DNA of 64,000 bases from Gracilaria gracilis (GCA_030374805.1 JARGSG010000197.1:682001-746000); one strand, 5' to 3'; counted from the first letter of the stretch, positions 42,908 through 54,062 are shown. The notes: generated by a model from the letters alone, not told the origin. Numbers and translations: made by a program.

Positions 42908-44738
42908 ATGAGTAATCCCAATCAGGGCAACAACCAACCGCCTGGCGGGCCTCCTCAACCCTATTTCGGGGGCTTTGGTCATCCTCAACCGGCCCAGCCG
43001 TCGCCCTCCAACCCCTCATCGGCGATGAATCCCGGCTTCCATACGGCGCCCCCTTCCCCAAACGGGTGCACAACCGGCTCCGTACATCTTCCCCAATCAA
43101 GTGGGCAACGGCATTGCAGCAATACCTCCGGCAGCGCCGGTGCTTAACCCGACTGTCGGTGCGTGGGCCTCGTATGACGAGTTAGAAGACGTGGATCCAC
43201 GGTCGAATCCATTACCGTTCGTACAGGCTCCTTGGTTACACCCTCACGGGGTCACTCAGCCTTCTCTCGTAGCGGCGTTCGCAGACGGCAGCGGTCATTT
43301 GCCGGGTGGGATTCACGTCTGGATGACGGTTACCTTTGACTGGCAATACCGGATTACCGTGCCAACGCAAGCTCTTGTCCACCGGCGTGGTGAGTCGCAC
43401 CATACCGCTCGTGCGGAGATGGTACGTGTCGCGCATCTGCGGCTTGCCCGAACATACTCGGAACAACCGATACCCACGGAATTCCGGTTTGACGTTGCTT
43501 TCTACCGAACCCTCGGTGAGGTGCACTACGGCGAGAACTTGGCCCGGCTTGCCGGTGTAGTAGAGCGTTATCAGAACGTCGCGATTCACCAGGATGTCTT
43601 GTGCTGGACCCGTCCGCTGTTGCGTGCTGAATTCCGATACCTGCCCCGCATCCCGCGGTCCAACTTCTTGCAGAACATGATCCGTCCCGAACGACGTGCT
43701 CGCTCCCGTTGGGGATATTTGATCCCCTATCAAAACACGGAGTCACACCGGATTAGGCCTCGCCACATGCGTGGAAGATACGTGCCACTTCCCTTTGTAT
43801 GGGCCTCTTACGAGGTGTGCCGGGGGTGCTACGTTGAGCTTCCCCCGTGCCTGACCTACATCGGTAGTCGGTTGGCAACGTACCCGTTCACAAGATGGTG
43901 GACCGTGGTGATGACGGAATGGGCAGCCCGCACGGCGGTGTACGTCCTTCATGAAGTGTACGACCAGTACAGACTGTGGTTTATCCCTCCACGTTTGCGG
44001 CAAGTCATTCGAAGCTTGGATCTTACTCTTCCGCTGGGCGGCAATGGAAACCTCTCCGAGTTGATGAGCCTCTTGCGAGTGATTGACACAGTAGACTGGA
44101 GCCAGGTGCCGCGCGCTCAGAGTAGGCGCGATGACGGAGACCTTCAGGTTGACCGGTCTCCCGGGCGCAGATCACCGCTAGCGGGCGATTTTGTCTTCTA
44201 CGACCCGTGGTCACGGACACTGATCACTCCAGCGGAGGCACATATCCTGCGTCATGCAGAGCGAGTCATCCCTCCTGGGCATCCCACCGGATTCATCATG
44301 ACTGATGAATTCTTTCACCCTGTTGGAGGCGACAACATCATGCTCGATGACGCTCCTGATGAGGACGATGCCTTTGGAGAAGACGACACTCTCGTTGTGG
44401 AGCCAGCACCTGCTGTTGCAGTAGCGAACCCCCCTGCGGGTGGTCATATCGCCCCGGCTGCGCCGGTTGTACCAGTCCCAGTTCCTGTGTCCTCTCCAAC
44501 TCCTGTGGAGGCTGCTTCGGCGCCTGCGACGGCGGCGTCGACTATGCCGAATGAAGCCGCGAACGCGGGAGTATCCGAAGAAGCACGGGCTGCCGTGATC
44601 GCTCAGTTTCTCAGCTCAGCTGGTGCCTCTGGCGCAGCGTCGGGCGACGTCACAGAGATGCGCGACGCCCTGATAGCGCAGCTGGCGAACGCTGGTGCTC
44701 AGCAAGGACCGAGTGGCTCGGGTGGCCCCTCCACGTAG
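42908..44738 (+). pseudogene. Antisense ORF of Gypsy element 3 (unknown family), one frameshift
   Basis: This is the best preserved copy of the antisense gene family. It starts at ATG 42908 (MSNPNQGNNQPPGG) about 240 bp inside the 3' LTR and shifts frame once in a C-rich run near 43050-43060. It then stays open from there to TAG at 44736-44738, about 610 codons in all. The N-terminus is Pro/Gly/Gln-rich. The conserved core has ASYDELEDVDPRSN, RWGYLIPYQNTESHRIR, YEVCRGCYVELPPCLTYIG, YDQYRLWFIPPRLRQVI and SPGRRSPLAGDFVFYDP. An acidic linker leads to a C-terminal EEARAAVIAQFL and SGDVTEMRDALIAQL. Element 1 matches every block. Survival of 540 codons without a stop opposite to, and downstream of, pol argues for selection on the protein. 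No signal peptide, transmembrane pair, zinc finger or nuclease motif is visible, so I cannot assign a function. Confidence 0.75.
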
Positions 44739-45252
44739 GAGCTCGTCACAGTAGATTCCCAATAACTTGGCCGTTGTAGTCCCGAATAGCGGGGTACAGC
44801 TTAGTTGAGATGTCCAGTAAAACTGTGTTCTTCCCTTGAGCATCAAGGTTATCTTCCTTCTTCAAGTGTAATCTTCAATAATCTTCTCCCTTCCGGGGTC
44901 TTCAAATCTTCCTCATGATTGGGTGCACTTTCCTCTGTCTTATAGTCCTTCTTCCTCTTCATAGAGTCTTCCTAGTTCTTCTCCTCTTCATAGAGTCTTC
45001 ATTCCTCTTCATGAGTGCTTCAAATTCTCTTCTGAGCTTCAATTCCTCTTCATAGAGTCTTCTTAAATCTTCTCCTCTTCCTGAGGGCAGCTTAGCTTAT
45101 TCTTCAACTCTCCTCGTTTAGAGGGTGCCTTCACGAAGTAACTTCGGCACTGTACTCCGCTGGAGGTCGTTACGCTTCCTCGAGTGAGGTTCGTTGTCGT
45201 TGACACGGCTACGCCGGACACGAGAGAACGTTCCGTCACAGACGGTGGCGGT
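44739..45252. repeat. Pyrimidine-rich tract with reiterated 17-mer between convergent genes
   Basis: The plus strand has several copies of CTCTTCATAGAGTCTTC between about 44957 and 45062, in a generally CT-rich block running from 44840 to 45110. On the element RNA this is a purine-rich stretch just after the chromodomain. It separates the 3' ends of pol and the antisense ORF. Confidence 0.7.
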
Positions 45253-46593
45253 CTACCCCACTAGGGCGCGCTGTAGGTTAGCCGGAACATCCGTGTTAGT
45301 ACGGCAGTGATACTGCACGATTTTCGATCGTGGCAGGTGCTCAACCGGTTCATCCGTGTCTGCTGATGGCGGATACCCATACCAGCGCACTTGGTACTGC
45401 CTATACCCCTTCGGGTGCCAACTGTGTCCCACGATGTGGTCGACCACGAACTCTTTCGAGTAAACTTCACGTTCTTCACCACCTTTAGAAGGGTCGTCCA
45501 CGCTTCGTAGCGGTACTGTAATAGGGATATCAGCTGCGTTGCTGTGTGCCTCTGACGCCTTCGGCGGTTCTGTCGTCCTCTGCTGAGTCTTCCTTACCGG
45601 ATTCCGGGAGTTCTCGAGCAGTTCTTCCGTTTTGACGGTCTCCTCAACGTCTCGATTACGAGTAGTTTCCCGTGTTCACGGTGGTTTCGGACGGGGAGGC
45701 GGATTACCTACCACGGCACGTGCCGGTTCACGTGACTCCGTGCGACGGTTCGTGGCTACGGCGCTGCCGGTCGACAGTGTAGGCCCACTGTGTGGTGCAC
45801 GGCGTGTGCCACGCGACGTGTGGCGCGCGCGCACTCCTGCACTGGCAGCGTGTATTTTCCCTAAGTCAGGGCGGTATTCCGTATCTCCAACGGTGCGTGC
45901 ACTGTCATGACGGTTCAAAACGTCATGACGAGCGCTTAACGACTTCCCCACGGATGAGTGCGGTGGTGCTTCCTCCAAACCCGTTCCGGGGTGCTCTAAC
46001 TTCGCTTCTGCGAGCGTCTTCTCTCTTTCCTGACTATCAGGTCTTGCGATACCGGGATCTGCCGTGATTTCCTTACTTCGCGCCTGCGTAGGCAGTGCGC
46101 GACGAATGTCAGCGACGGTTTGCGGCTTTCGCGCGTCCGGAATACTCCGTGTAGCAGTATCCAGCGGTGCTGTAGCCGTGCTCTTCCGAGAAATCGGGTG
46201 ATCAGCGTCGACTTCCGGCGGTGCCGAGGAACTTTCGCGAGCGCGATCAGGTGGTCCCTCCTGTGTCTCCTCGACAGCAGGAGGTTGATCATGCGGCGAT
46301 TCCCCGTGCGGGTGAGCAATTCCAGTATCCTGGACAGTACGGGAGTCCGTAGATTGCGCGTGTCCCTTGCTGATAGGGCTGCGATCCGCTGTAGAGCGTT
46401 GCGCGCCCTTGGCAATATCAGCACGCTGTAGCGGGTTTGCCTGCCCACTAACAGTGGTATCCTTAGCAATCACGTCCTCGACGGTGTCCTGAGACAACTC
46501 AGTCTCCAATTCTTCTCTCCGTGAATCACGGGATGTCGGCGACGGTTGCGACACCGGTGATTCCTGTTTTTCCGCAACAACGCGTGAATTCCC

Positions 46594-46608
46594 CTCCCCC
46601 TCCTGAGG
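46594..46608 (-). promoter_or_regulatory. Internal polypurine tract copy in the integrase tail
   Basis: CTCCCCCTCCTGAGG on the plus strand repeats the core of the 3' polypurine tract exactly. It encodes part of QEGEG in the pol frame. Element 1 keeps a close version at 12102-12115. Confidence 0.6.
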
Positions 46609-49600
46609 TGGAGCGATACGGGGAGCAGTCATCACGTCAGTTGACGGTTCGATAGACGCTGTGAAGCGCGACTTCACAAGCGGTGTAGAATCCGAAGATT
46701 CGGTTCGCGACGATAACATCGGTAACTCCGACCATCCCCTCGATGGGTGACGAAGTCCCACAAGTGGTGTAGCTTCTGTAGACTGAAGCGATCGGTTCTC
46801 CGCCGGTCCAGCCTCCTGCTGAGTATCCAAAACAACTTCCGTATGACGGGTAGGTCCTTGTACAACTCGATCTCGAGAAAAACGCTCATGAGCGCCACCA
46901 ACTTCCAGTACAACTGTGTCCTTATTCACGCTAATAACGCGGTACGGACCATCAGCGATGGGAGAAAGCTTGTGTCGCCTCTCCTTTTCAGGATTGTAAT
47001 ATTCTTTCCTTACAAAGGCGGTTTGTCCCGGTTCCAGCGGTGGTAGTGGTCTCCGAATACGGGCATCAAAGTTCCGCTTATAAGCGTGTTGTGCTTTAGC
47101 CATTGCCGACCTGGCAACAGGTACCATAAATGAAAGCCACTGCTTCCAACGCAGGTAGTGATCAACCGTCGACGGGAACGTATCCAGCTTTGGCTGAGGT
47201 GCAACCGCAACTGGCGGGGGCGTTCGCGACAGCACAAGCTCGAAAGGAGATAAACCAGTAACTCTGTGAACTTGCGTATTGTACGCGTACGTCACGGTAT
47301 CCGTGTAGAGATCCCAAGTCTTTGGATGTTCAACAGTATAAGCCCGCAATGCGGAGAGCAGCGTTCGATTAAATCGATCGACTTGCCCATTACATTGGGG
47401 ATGATACGTCGTCGTGAAGAGATTCTTCACGTCGAGTATCCGACAGACGTCCTGGAAGAAACGCGCAGTAAATTGCGGACCATTATCCGAAAGGAGATTA
47501 ACCGGGGGACCGTAGACTAGGACCCAATGCTTAACGAAAGCTTCCGCAACAGTGCGTGATGTAATCTTCCTCAACGGAATTGTCCGGACTAACTTCGAGA
47601 ATCTGTCCATAATGACGAGTAGAAACCGATTACCTCGGGATGTCCTTAAAAACTCACCGAGTATATCGATGGCAACAAACTCAAGAGGCGCCCGTGCGGG
47701 GAACAGAGTTAGCTTCTTCGCATGGCGACGTAATTTAACTCGTTCACGAGCACAGTGCGTACACGCCTTGACGTTGGTATAGCAATCCAACGCTAACGCG
47801 GGCCAGTAGAAATCCCGACGTAGTGTCGTGTACAGCCTTCTAGCCCCAGGATGGGAAGCAACCTTAGAAAATTGTGATAGGTGAAGAACCCTGGACTGCA
47901 AGGAGTGAGGAACCACGATCTGTGGGGATGAACGAACCACTCTAACGAGGTAACCCTGAGTGTTAACCCCAAAAGGGATGTTCGCACCGCCATTAATTTG
48001 GGCGCGTATCCTCTTACAGAACGGGTCTCCCTGCTGTTCTCTGATCATCTCCTCAGGAGTGATTGGGATAAACGCACCGGGTTCCGGGTCTTCACCATCT
48101 GCGACGAGTAAGTCATCACAGATGTCGTCCGAAATCAGTTCGTAGTCTTCTTCACCCTCCTTCATGAGGAAACAGGGGATATCTTCATCATCGTCGTCGA
48201 CGCGTAACGCTTCGCCTTCCGTTCCCAAACGTGAAAGAGCATCCGCTTGCGCGTTGAGACTTCCCTTCTTGTAGGTGACTTCATAATCAAACTCGGCTAG
48301 CTGAAGACGCCAGCGCATTAAACGCCCGGAAGGTTCCGTGATTGACATTAACCAGCGTAACGCGGAATGATCCGTGTTAACGGTAAAATGCACACCCATA
48401 AGATATGGTCTTAACGTCTGTAAAGCCCATACCATGGCGAGACACTCCTTTTCGGATACCGAATAGTTCCGTTCATGAACGTTGAGCGTGCGAGACCAAA
48501 ATCCAATTGGTCGGCGTTCCCCGTCGGGTGTAGTCTGAAACAGTGCACAGCCGATCTGGTAGTCGCTCGCATCCGTATCCACGGTATATGGCAACCCGTT
48601 CTTCGGTAATGACAGCACGGGTGCTGTTGTAACTGCCTCTATAAGAGAGTTGAATGCTTCCACTTGCGTGGGAGCAAGGGGGCCCAGTTTTGGTGGTTGT
48701 CCCTTCTTCAGGAGCTCGTTGAGCGGTCCCGCGATCTTCGCGAAGCGAGGAATAAACCGTCGATAGAAGTTGCATAATCCTAGGAAGGAACGCAGTTCAG
48801 TCTGAGTCGTAGGTAGTTTAGCCTCCTTGAGTGACTTCACGTGAGCCTGCTCGATCAGTAGCCGTCCCGGACGGATTACGTGTCCGAGATACTTGACCGA
48901 GTCAGCAAAGAATTCACATTTCCTCAGCTTGAGTGTTACTCCTGCGTCACGCAGTGTTGTGATTATCTCACGAACGTGATCCAAATGGTCATCCAAATTA
49001 TTGGAGAAGACGATGATATCGTCGAGATAGACGAGGCAACTCCGCCATTTGAAACGGGCAAGGAGGATATCCAAAGCACGCTGAAAAGTAGCGGGAGCGT
49101 TCGTAAGTCCAAAAGGCATACGCTTAAAGCGGTACAGCCCTGAATGACAGGTAAACGCAGTCTTATCACGGTCTTCCGGTCGCACGGGTACTTGCCAGTA
49201 CCCCCAATTCGCATCCAAAGTGGAGAAGACGGTTGCATCGCCAAGCGAGTCAATGTACTCGTCCATACGAGGTATGGGATACACGTCTTTGACGGTAACA
49301 TCATTGAGGCGACGACCGTCGATACAAAAACGCCAGGACCCATCGGGTTTCGGAGCCAGTACAACTGGAGATGCCCACGGCGACTGTGCCGGTTCTATAA
49401 CTCCGGCTCGGAGCATCTTGTTGATTTGAAACTGTTCTTTTTCCCGAGCTTTCGGACCTGCCCTGTAAGGGTGTTGAGCAATAGGCTTAACGTCTGGCAA
49501 CAGATCAATCCGGTGTTCCGTAGCTGTAACCTCTCCGAGGGAACCATCCCACATTGGTGTAAATTCGCGCAACATATCACGCAACTTCTCGCGGTGTGAA

Positions 49601-49746
49601 TCCGGTACATGACCGAGATTCAATTCTTCTAACTCCTTAATAGGGCCAATCCTGTCATAACTCGTAGGCACGGTCTTCTTTTCCGGGTCTCATGTGTTGT
49701 TAACCGTCTGAGACGGGTTCGACGCTTGCGCACGCGACGAATACCC

Positions 49747-49760
49747 CTCCCCCTCCTGAG
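49747..49760 (-). promoter_or_regulatory. Internal polypurine tract copy in the protease-RT linker
   Basis: CTCCCCCTCCTGAG on the plus strand repeats the 3' tract core. It again encodes QEGEG. Element 2 has a purine run encoding SKEGEE in the same linker (34827-34845). Confidence 0.6.
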
Positions 49761-50744
49761 AGTGAGACGCATCAGCGGTTTCTTCGACAATCCCGAGCAT
49801 CTCGGCGGCAGTCACCTTAGTAGGGATAAGCGCCGTAGGGTGCGGTAGGACAGTACCAATAACTTGGTTCTTCACCAGAAACTGGGACTTCTTGCCAAAG
49901 TTGGCTAACAAAACCCGAAAGAGGTGACCATTCGAGATCTGCACAACGCCATTCGCTAATGCGAGCTGATATTTCTCGTATAACGAGATAGATGGTTGAA
50001 CAACCCGCAAACCACGCGGAGCAGCAGTAACATCAACCCATACCTGGGATTATGGCGGAATAGAAATAGCACGTGCAACACGGAGTTTCGGAGACTCCTT
50101 CGGAGGGTTAGAATCCTGTAAAGGAGTAGATAGCGGTACCAGCTTAGCTGAGGTTCTCCTCAAAGAACGACGAACAATCGGTACAACCGAACCATCTTCC
50201 ATTTCCACTTCACGCGCACGCGGTCTGATTGACTCGACATATCTGTCACAGAAGTCACACCCTAAGATGACAGGGGCAGCAAGCGTCTTGCAGACGATGA
50301 ATTCAACCTGCCCAATGCAGTTGCCAATCCTGACGATCAGGGAAACCATTCCAGCCGTACTCAACGGGTTATTATTTGCATCTGCCACGTCCATGACGGG
50401 TCCTTGACGAACTCGACAACGGATTTCTGGCGGTAAGAGCGACTCCACAATAAAATTGGGACCAGCGCCTGTATCCAGGATAGACAAATGACGCACCATA
50501 TACTGGGTAGAAATGCCAAGGTCAGCGAATATCTTGTAGTTTCGCTTGGCCATGACCATGACTCGATCCGGGATCCGGTTGTTCCTGAACCGTATCCACG
50601 GGCGACGCATTACACCAACGGTGGTAGAGTCCACGTCTAGGACGGTCGGCTTCCTCGAGAGGATTTTGACCTGGGAGCGAGGCGGTGACGCCTCGGGCGC
50701 CGTAGACCTCGACTGGGGCGCCTCTCTATTGGAGACTCCCGTAC

Positions 50745-52823
50745 TCAGTTTAACTGAGTATCATCCGTTCTAACGGGAACGGCGTCCTGCGCGGTAGGGA
50801 TCTTCACAGACTCCTGTGGAACAGAACTACCCGCAGCAGCGGTTGCCGCCACGGCTTGAGCCGGTGAAGCATTGACCTGGGAAGAACCAGAGTGTCGCAA
50901 CGCAGCGATATCTGCGGGAGAAATCCGTTTCGGAAAGTATGTCTTCGCACGCAAATACGCGGTTATCGGCACTGACGCCTGTTCTTCTGGGGTCAGAGCT
51001 TCGAAATTCACCACGACCGTGGGCATATCCCTCATGGTGAGGTGGCAATCCGGTGCCACATGCCCGTGTTCGTAGCATAGAAAACAAATCAACCCGGGTC
51101 TTCCGGCACTTCGTGGGTCCTTTGCTCTCACCGTCCGCGGGTCTACCCAACCAGGTCGCTGGTAACGACTCCCTGAATAGGGTACTTGCGGTCCGCGAAC
51201 GCGGGGGCGATCTGCGTAAAGCAGCGGATCATCCGTCATCGACGAGGCTTCAGTAATTGAAGGCACCTCCGTAGTCGGAATAGAATCCAGGTTCACCTGT
51301 GCCAGATGCAAATTATCCACTTCGTGGCCAAAAACATCCTGCGGTAGCAGTGAGATCGATGAGGGCGCCCCTTCGAGGTGAAGCGCCCTGGATGAACCCC
51401 GGTGTCCGGAGCGTGCACGCAGTGCGTCTCCTTCCGCTTTCGCGTATTGAACCAACTCGAGATAGGTGGTCTTTCGCTTGTCTTCCCGTCGCTGGGAGAC
51501 TAGCGTGCGAATAGCCGGATTCAATCCGTTGATAAACAGTGTACAACGCTCATTAGCGGAATAAACATTGCCACAACGGTGGAAAGCCTTGTTCAGTCGG
51601 ACTGAAAACTCGGTTTCCGATTCCTTCGGGCGTTGCTTCGTTTCCCGCAACGCGGTGATTGCTTCCTCAATAGAGGTACCAGTCGCGTACGAGCGAAGTA
51701 GATACTGCACGGCCTCAGCCCAGCAGGTAACTCCTCCTTCGAAGGCTCGAGATGAACCTCTTACAGAGTTGAATTGGTCTTCAGCGAGTCCACGTAGAAA
51801 ATACGGTAATGCGACAAAAGCTTGCCCTTCACTCATGCCGAGGATGTCAGCTTCCGCGACAAAGCGTGGAAGAAAATCCAACACCAAGATGGGATCCTCC
51901 CCAGTAAAGAACTGGTTACGAAACGTCAAGGACATGCGCTTGATGCAGTCCTTGATCTTTCCCGTCCCACGGGGCGTACGGTCCAGACTGGAATCTTCCA
52001 AACGGTAGTACCGGTAAGACAACAACCTTTCGTACAAGGGATTAGTAGGCTTCAGCTCCCTCAAACCTGAGTGCTTCCTCCCCTTCTCACGGTTGCGAAC
52101 AACACCGGAGGTGGAACTAGAATGACGAGAGCGCGCAGTGCGACCACGACGTTCACCATCATTTGATGAGTCCGACGAAGAAGAACCCGCAGAGCGGTTT
52201 GAGATACCAGAAGACCTGGACGAATCCTAATCATACTCGTCGACTAACCTCTTCTTAGAGCGATTCTTCCCGGATTTCCGGTTTCTGGCGCGATGAGAGT
52301 CCACCGCGGGTGTGTCAAAAGCGCCGTTGTCAGCACGGATAGTAGCTTCCAACGTCTCAAGACGGCCCAGAATCCGAAATATCTTCGTGTTGACCTCCTC
52401 GGTAAAACCGGGGTAACCTTGAAAAACCTCTAAGAGAGTGTTGACATCTTTCCGTAATATACGTAGATCGTCAGATACACCTCCGATGAGGGCAGCGTCT
52501 ACCTTCATACGAAGTGTATCAACCTCAGTCGCGAGGGCAGCATGAGAGCTTCTCATGACTCCCGTCTGGGCCTCAAGTGTGCGCACTTGAGTCTCCAGCT
52601 CGACGACGAGCGCGTCCTTCACCGCAGCAGCGGGAGTGGAACCCTCCAAAGGAGCAGATGAGGGTCCAGCCACTGGGGAGTCAGACGACTTTATAGATTG
52701 CTTCCGGTTTCCGGGTTTCTTCTCCGCTCCAGACGGAGGCTCGGGAACAGACCGCGGACGCGGGGGCAATTCTGAACCAACTGAGCGAGCCTTCGAGAGG
52801 CTCGCTCGCTTGCCAGAAACCAT
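50745..52823 (-). pseudogene. gag of Gypsy element 3
   Basis: The frame runs from ATG 52823 (MVSGKRASLSKARS) to TGA at 50745-50747 with one TAG at 52227. The first part has a coiled-coil-like stretch (VVELETQVRTLEAQTGVMRS). After the stop come a Ser/Asp/Arg-rich linker and a capsid-like domain: LTFRNQFFTGEDPILVLDFL through CGNVYSANERCTLFINGLNP. A CCHC zinc knuckle CFLCYEHGHVAPDC follows. It is clearly homologous to element 2 gag. The ribosome-slippage site at the end of this gene leads into pol. The TAG is one C-to-T step from CAG. Confidence 0.85.
50748..50754 (-). promoter_or_regulatory. Candidate -1 ribosomal frameshift site between gag and pol
   Basis: On the minus strand the last gag codons read G_TTA_AAC followed at once by TGA. 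This is the X_XXY_YYZ-like heptamer GTTAAAC known from nidoviruses, here in the correct register. A shift back by one base enters exactly the protease frame. The site is embedded in a 19-base perfect inverted repeat, TACTCAGTTAAACTGAGTA. Confidence 0.65.
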
Positions 52824-53237
52824 CGTCCACGACGAAAAGAGACCAGAGAACTGGGAGCAATCAAGCGAACAGCAAATTAACCTCGAATGAGTTTGGTATC
52901 CTCACACGAGTGACGAAAAAACCGAATGCGGTAAAGACAACCGTGTCCACGGGAACGTCACGATGCGACAACGTTGCTTCACCAGATTGCTGGGACGAGT
53001 TTAAAAACCCAAACGGGGTGACAACAACCGTACCGACGGGAATCTCACACTACAGAAATAGGTAGTGCCACCGGTAAAGAACCGTGTCCAAACAACAACC
53101 CAAATTGGGAAAACGAAACCGACACGACGTAGAGTCGGTAGCGAATCCCAGATTAAAATGCGAAATGTCCTCCACGACCACGAAACGAACCGGCAAACCG
53201 GAAGGTGCACCAAACCAGCTTGCTGGATACAACACGA
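52824..53237. other. 5' leader of Gypsy element 3
   Basis: The untranslated leader lies between primer-binding site and gag. On the plus strand it has repeated ACCG/ACAAC motifs with CGACACG and GGTGACAACAACCG-type segments. Packaging signals would be expected here, but none can be named. Confidence 0.5.
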
Positions 53238-53256
53238 CTTCTAAGTCGGGAGACCA
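53238..53256 (-). promoter_or_regulatory. Primer-binding site of Gypsy element 3
   Basis: On the minus strand TGGTCTCCCGACTTAGAAG follows the 5' LTR after two bases. It is identical to the site in element 2. Confidence 0.8.
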
Positions 53257-53258
53257 AT

Positions 53259-54057
53259 TGTGGTGCAACCCCTGCGGAGGAAGAAGACACAAAAAGGGTG
53301 TTCAAGCCTTCCCTCAACTGAGGTAGTCACAGCAATAGAGCCCCTCTCAGGGTGATAGCGCTAGCCGGGTGTAAGACCGGGGATCACCGTCACGACACGC
53401 GTAGAGAGCGGTAAAGGCAAAGAAGCCGCACAGTGGTGGGGAACACGACAGAGTCGGAGATGACGTCACAGACGGGACAACCAACACACACACGAGAGTG
53501 GCACGAGACGCGGAGAGCGGTAGCGAACCACGCGAGTGGGCGAAACAAAGAACGGTCAACACCGGTATGCAGTGTAGCGATACCTGTATAACAGTGCGAA
53601 AACAAATAAAGTAAACACACAGAATAACACGCGGAATGCGGTAAGGGTGCTGTAGATGCCGCGAGGCGGATGATGGTACCTACACAGTAGTGGCAACTCT
53701 CCGCGAGGAGGATATTGCTCACCAAGGGTGAAACATCAGAGCCGAACACTCGGTTGAGTCGTTTACTTCTCCAAAGTTGGGTTGAGCTCAACCTACTATG
53801 TAGTGTAGCCGCCCACTGTCAGTGGTAACTAAATATCCAATATTAATATCTAGAATCCCCAACAATGGGTGCAAACTCCCCACACGTGTGTGACTGACCA
53901 GCAATGCTGTGCACCTCACAACTATCCTATATGTTGTACGAATCTACCCAAGAATGGGGTGTGCCACGCACGGCATTCATCATCACCTCCTTAGAGAGCA
54001 TCCCCTTGTCTATGAATCGCAATAGCGAAGCTTCATCCGCAATAGCGTTGCACTACA
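53259..54057 (-). repeat. 5' LTR of Gypsy element 3 (799 bp)
   Basis: It is nearly identical to 41873-42671. Differences noticed include AGCGAAG for AGCGGAG and CGGAGAT for CGGGGAT. The outer edge at 54057 is followed by the GGTAC duplication. Confidence 0.92.
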
Positions 54058-54062
54058 GGTAC

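Larger units (their letters stand above)
45253..50754 (-). pseudogene. Protease, RT, RNase H, integrase and chromodomain of Gypsy element 3
   Basis: One frame, -1 relative to gag, runs for more than 1800 codons. It is interrupted by TAA at 50050, TGA at 49690 and TGA at 45676. Protease has LDTGAGPNFI and ILGCDFCDRYV. RT has TLDANWGYWQV, MPFGLTNAPATFQ and the catalytic YLDDIIVFS. RNase H has YTVDTDASDYQIG. Integrase has the complete zinc finger ending CTHCARERV and blocks FVAIDILGEF, LSDNGPQF and NGQVDRFNR. In the last block Asp replaces the catalytic Glu, which should inactivate integrase. A 400-residue Ser/Pro/Thr linker leads to a chromodomain-like end (YRQYQVRWYGYPPSADTDEP). Every stop is one C-to-T step from CAA or CGA. 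Confidence 0.9.
41873..54057 (-). mobile_element. Gypsy element 3: complete Ty3/Gypsy chromovirus nested in element 2
   Basis: A structurally complete element of 12,185 bp in minus orientation: 5' LTR 53259-54057, primer-binding site, gag (52823-50745), protease-RT-RNase H-integrase-chromodomain (to 45253), antisense ORF (42908-44738, plus strand), polypurine tract and 3' LTR 41873-42671. Both LTRs are 799 bp and differ at about four positions by eye, so the insertion is young. Even so, four in-frame stops interrupt the coding region. It is inserted in the 5' region of element 2's antisense ORF. Confidence 0.92.

Noticed and set aside
42908-44738. Antisense ORF taken as an env-like gene
   Set aside because: There is no signal peptide and no pair of membrane segments; the hydrophobic helix is short and amphipathic.
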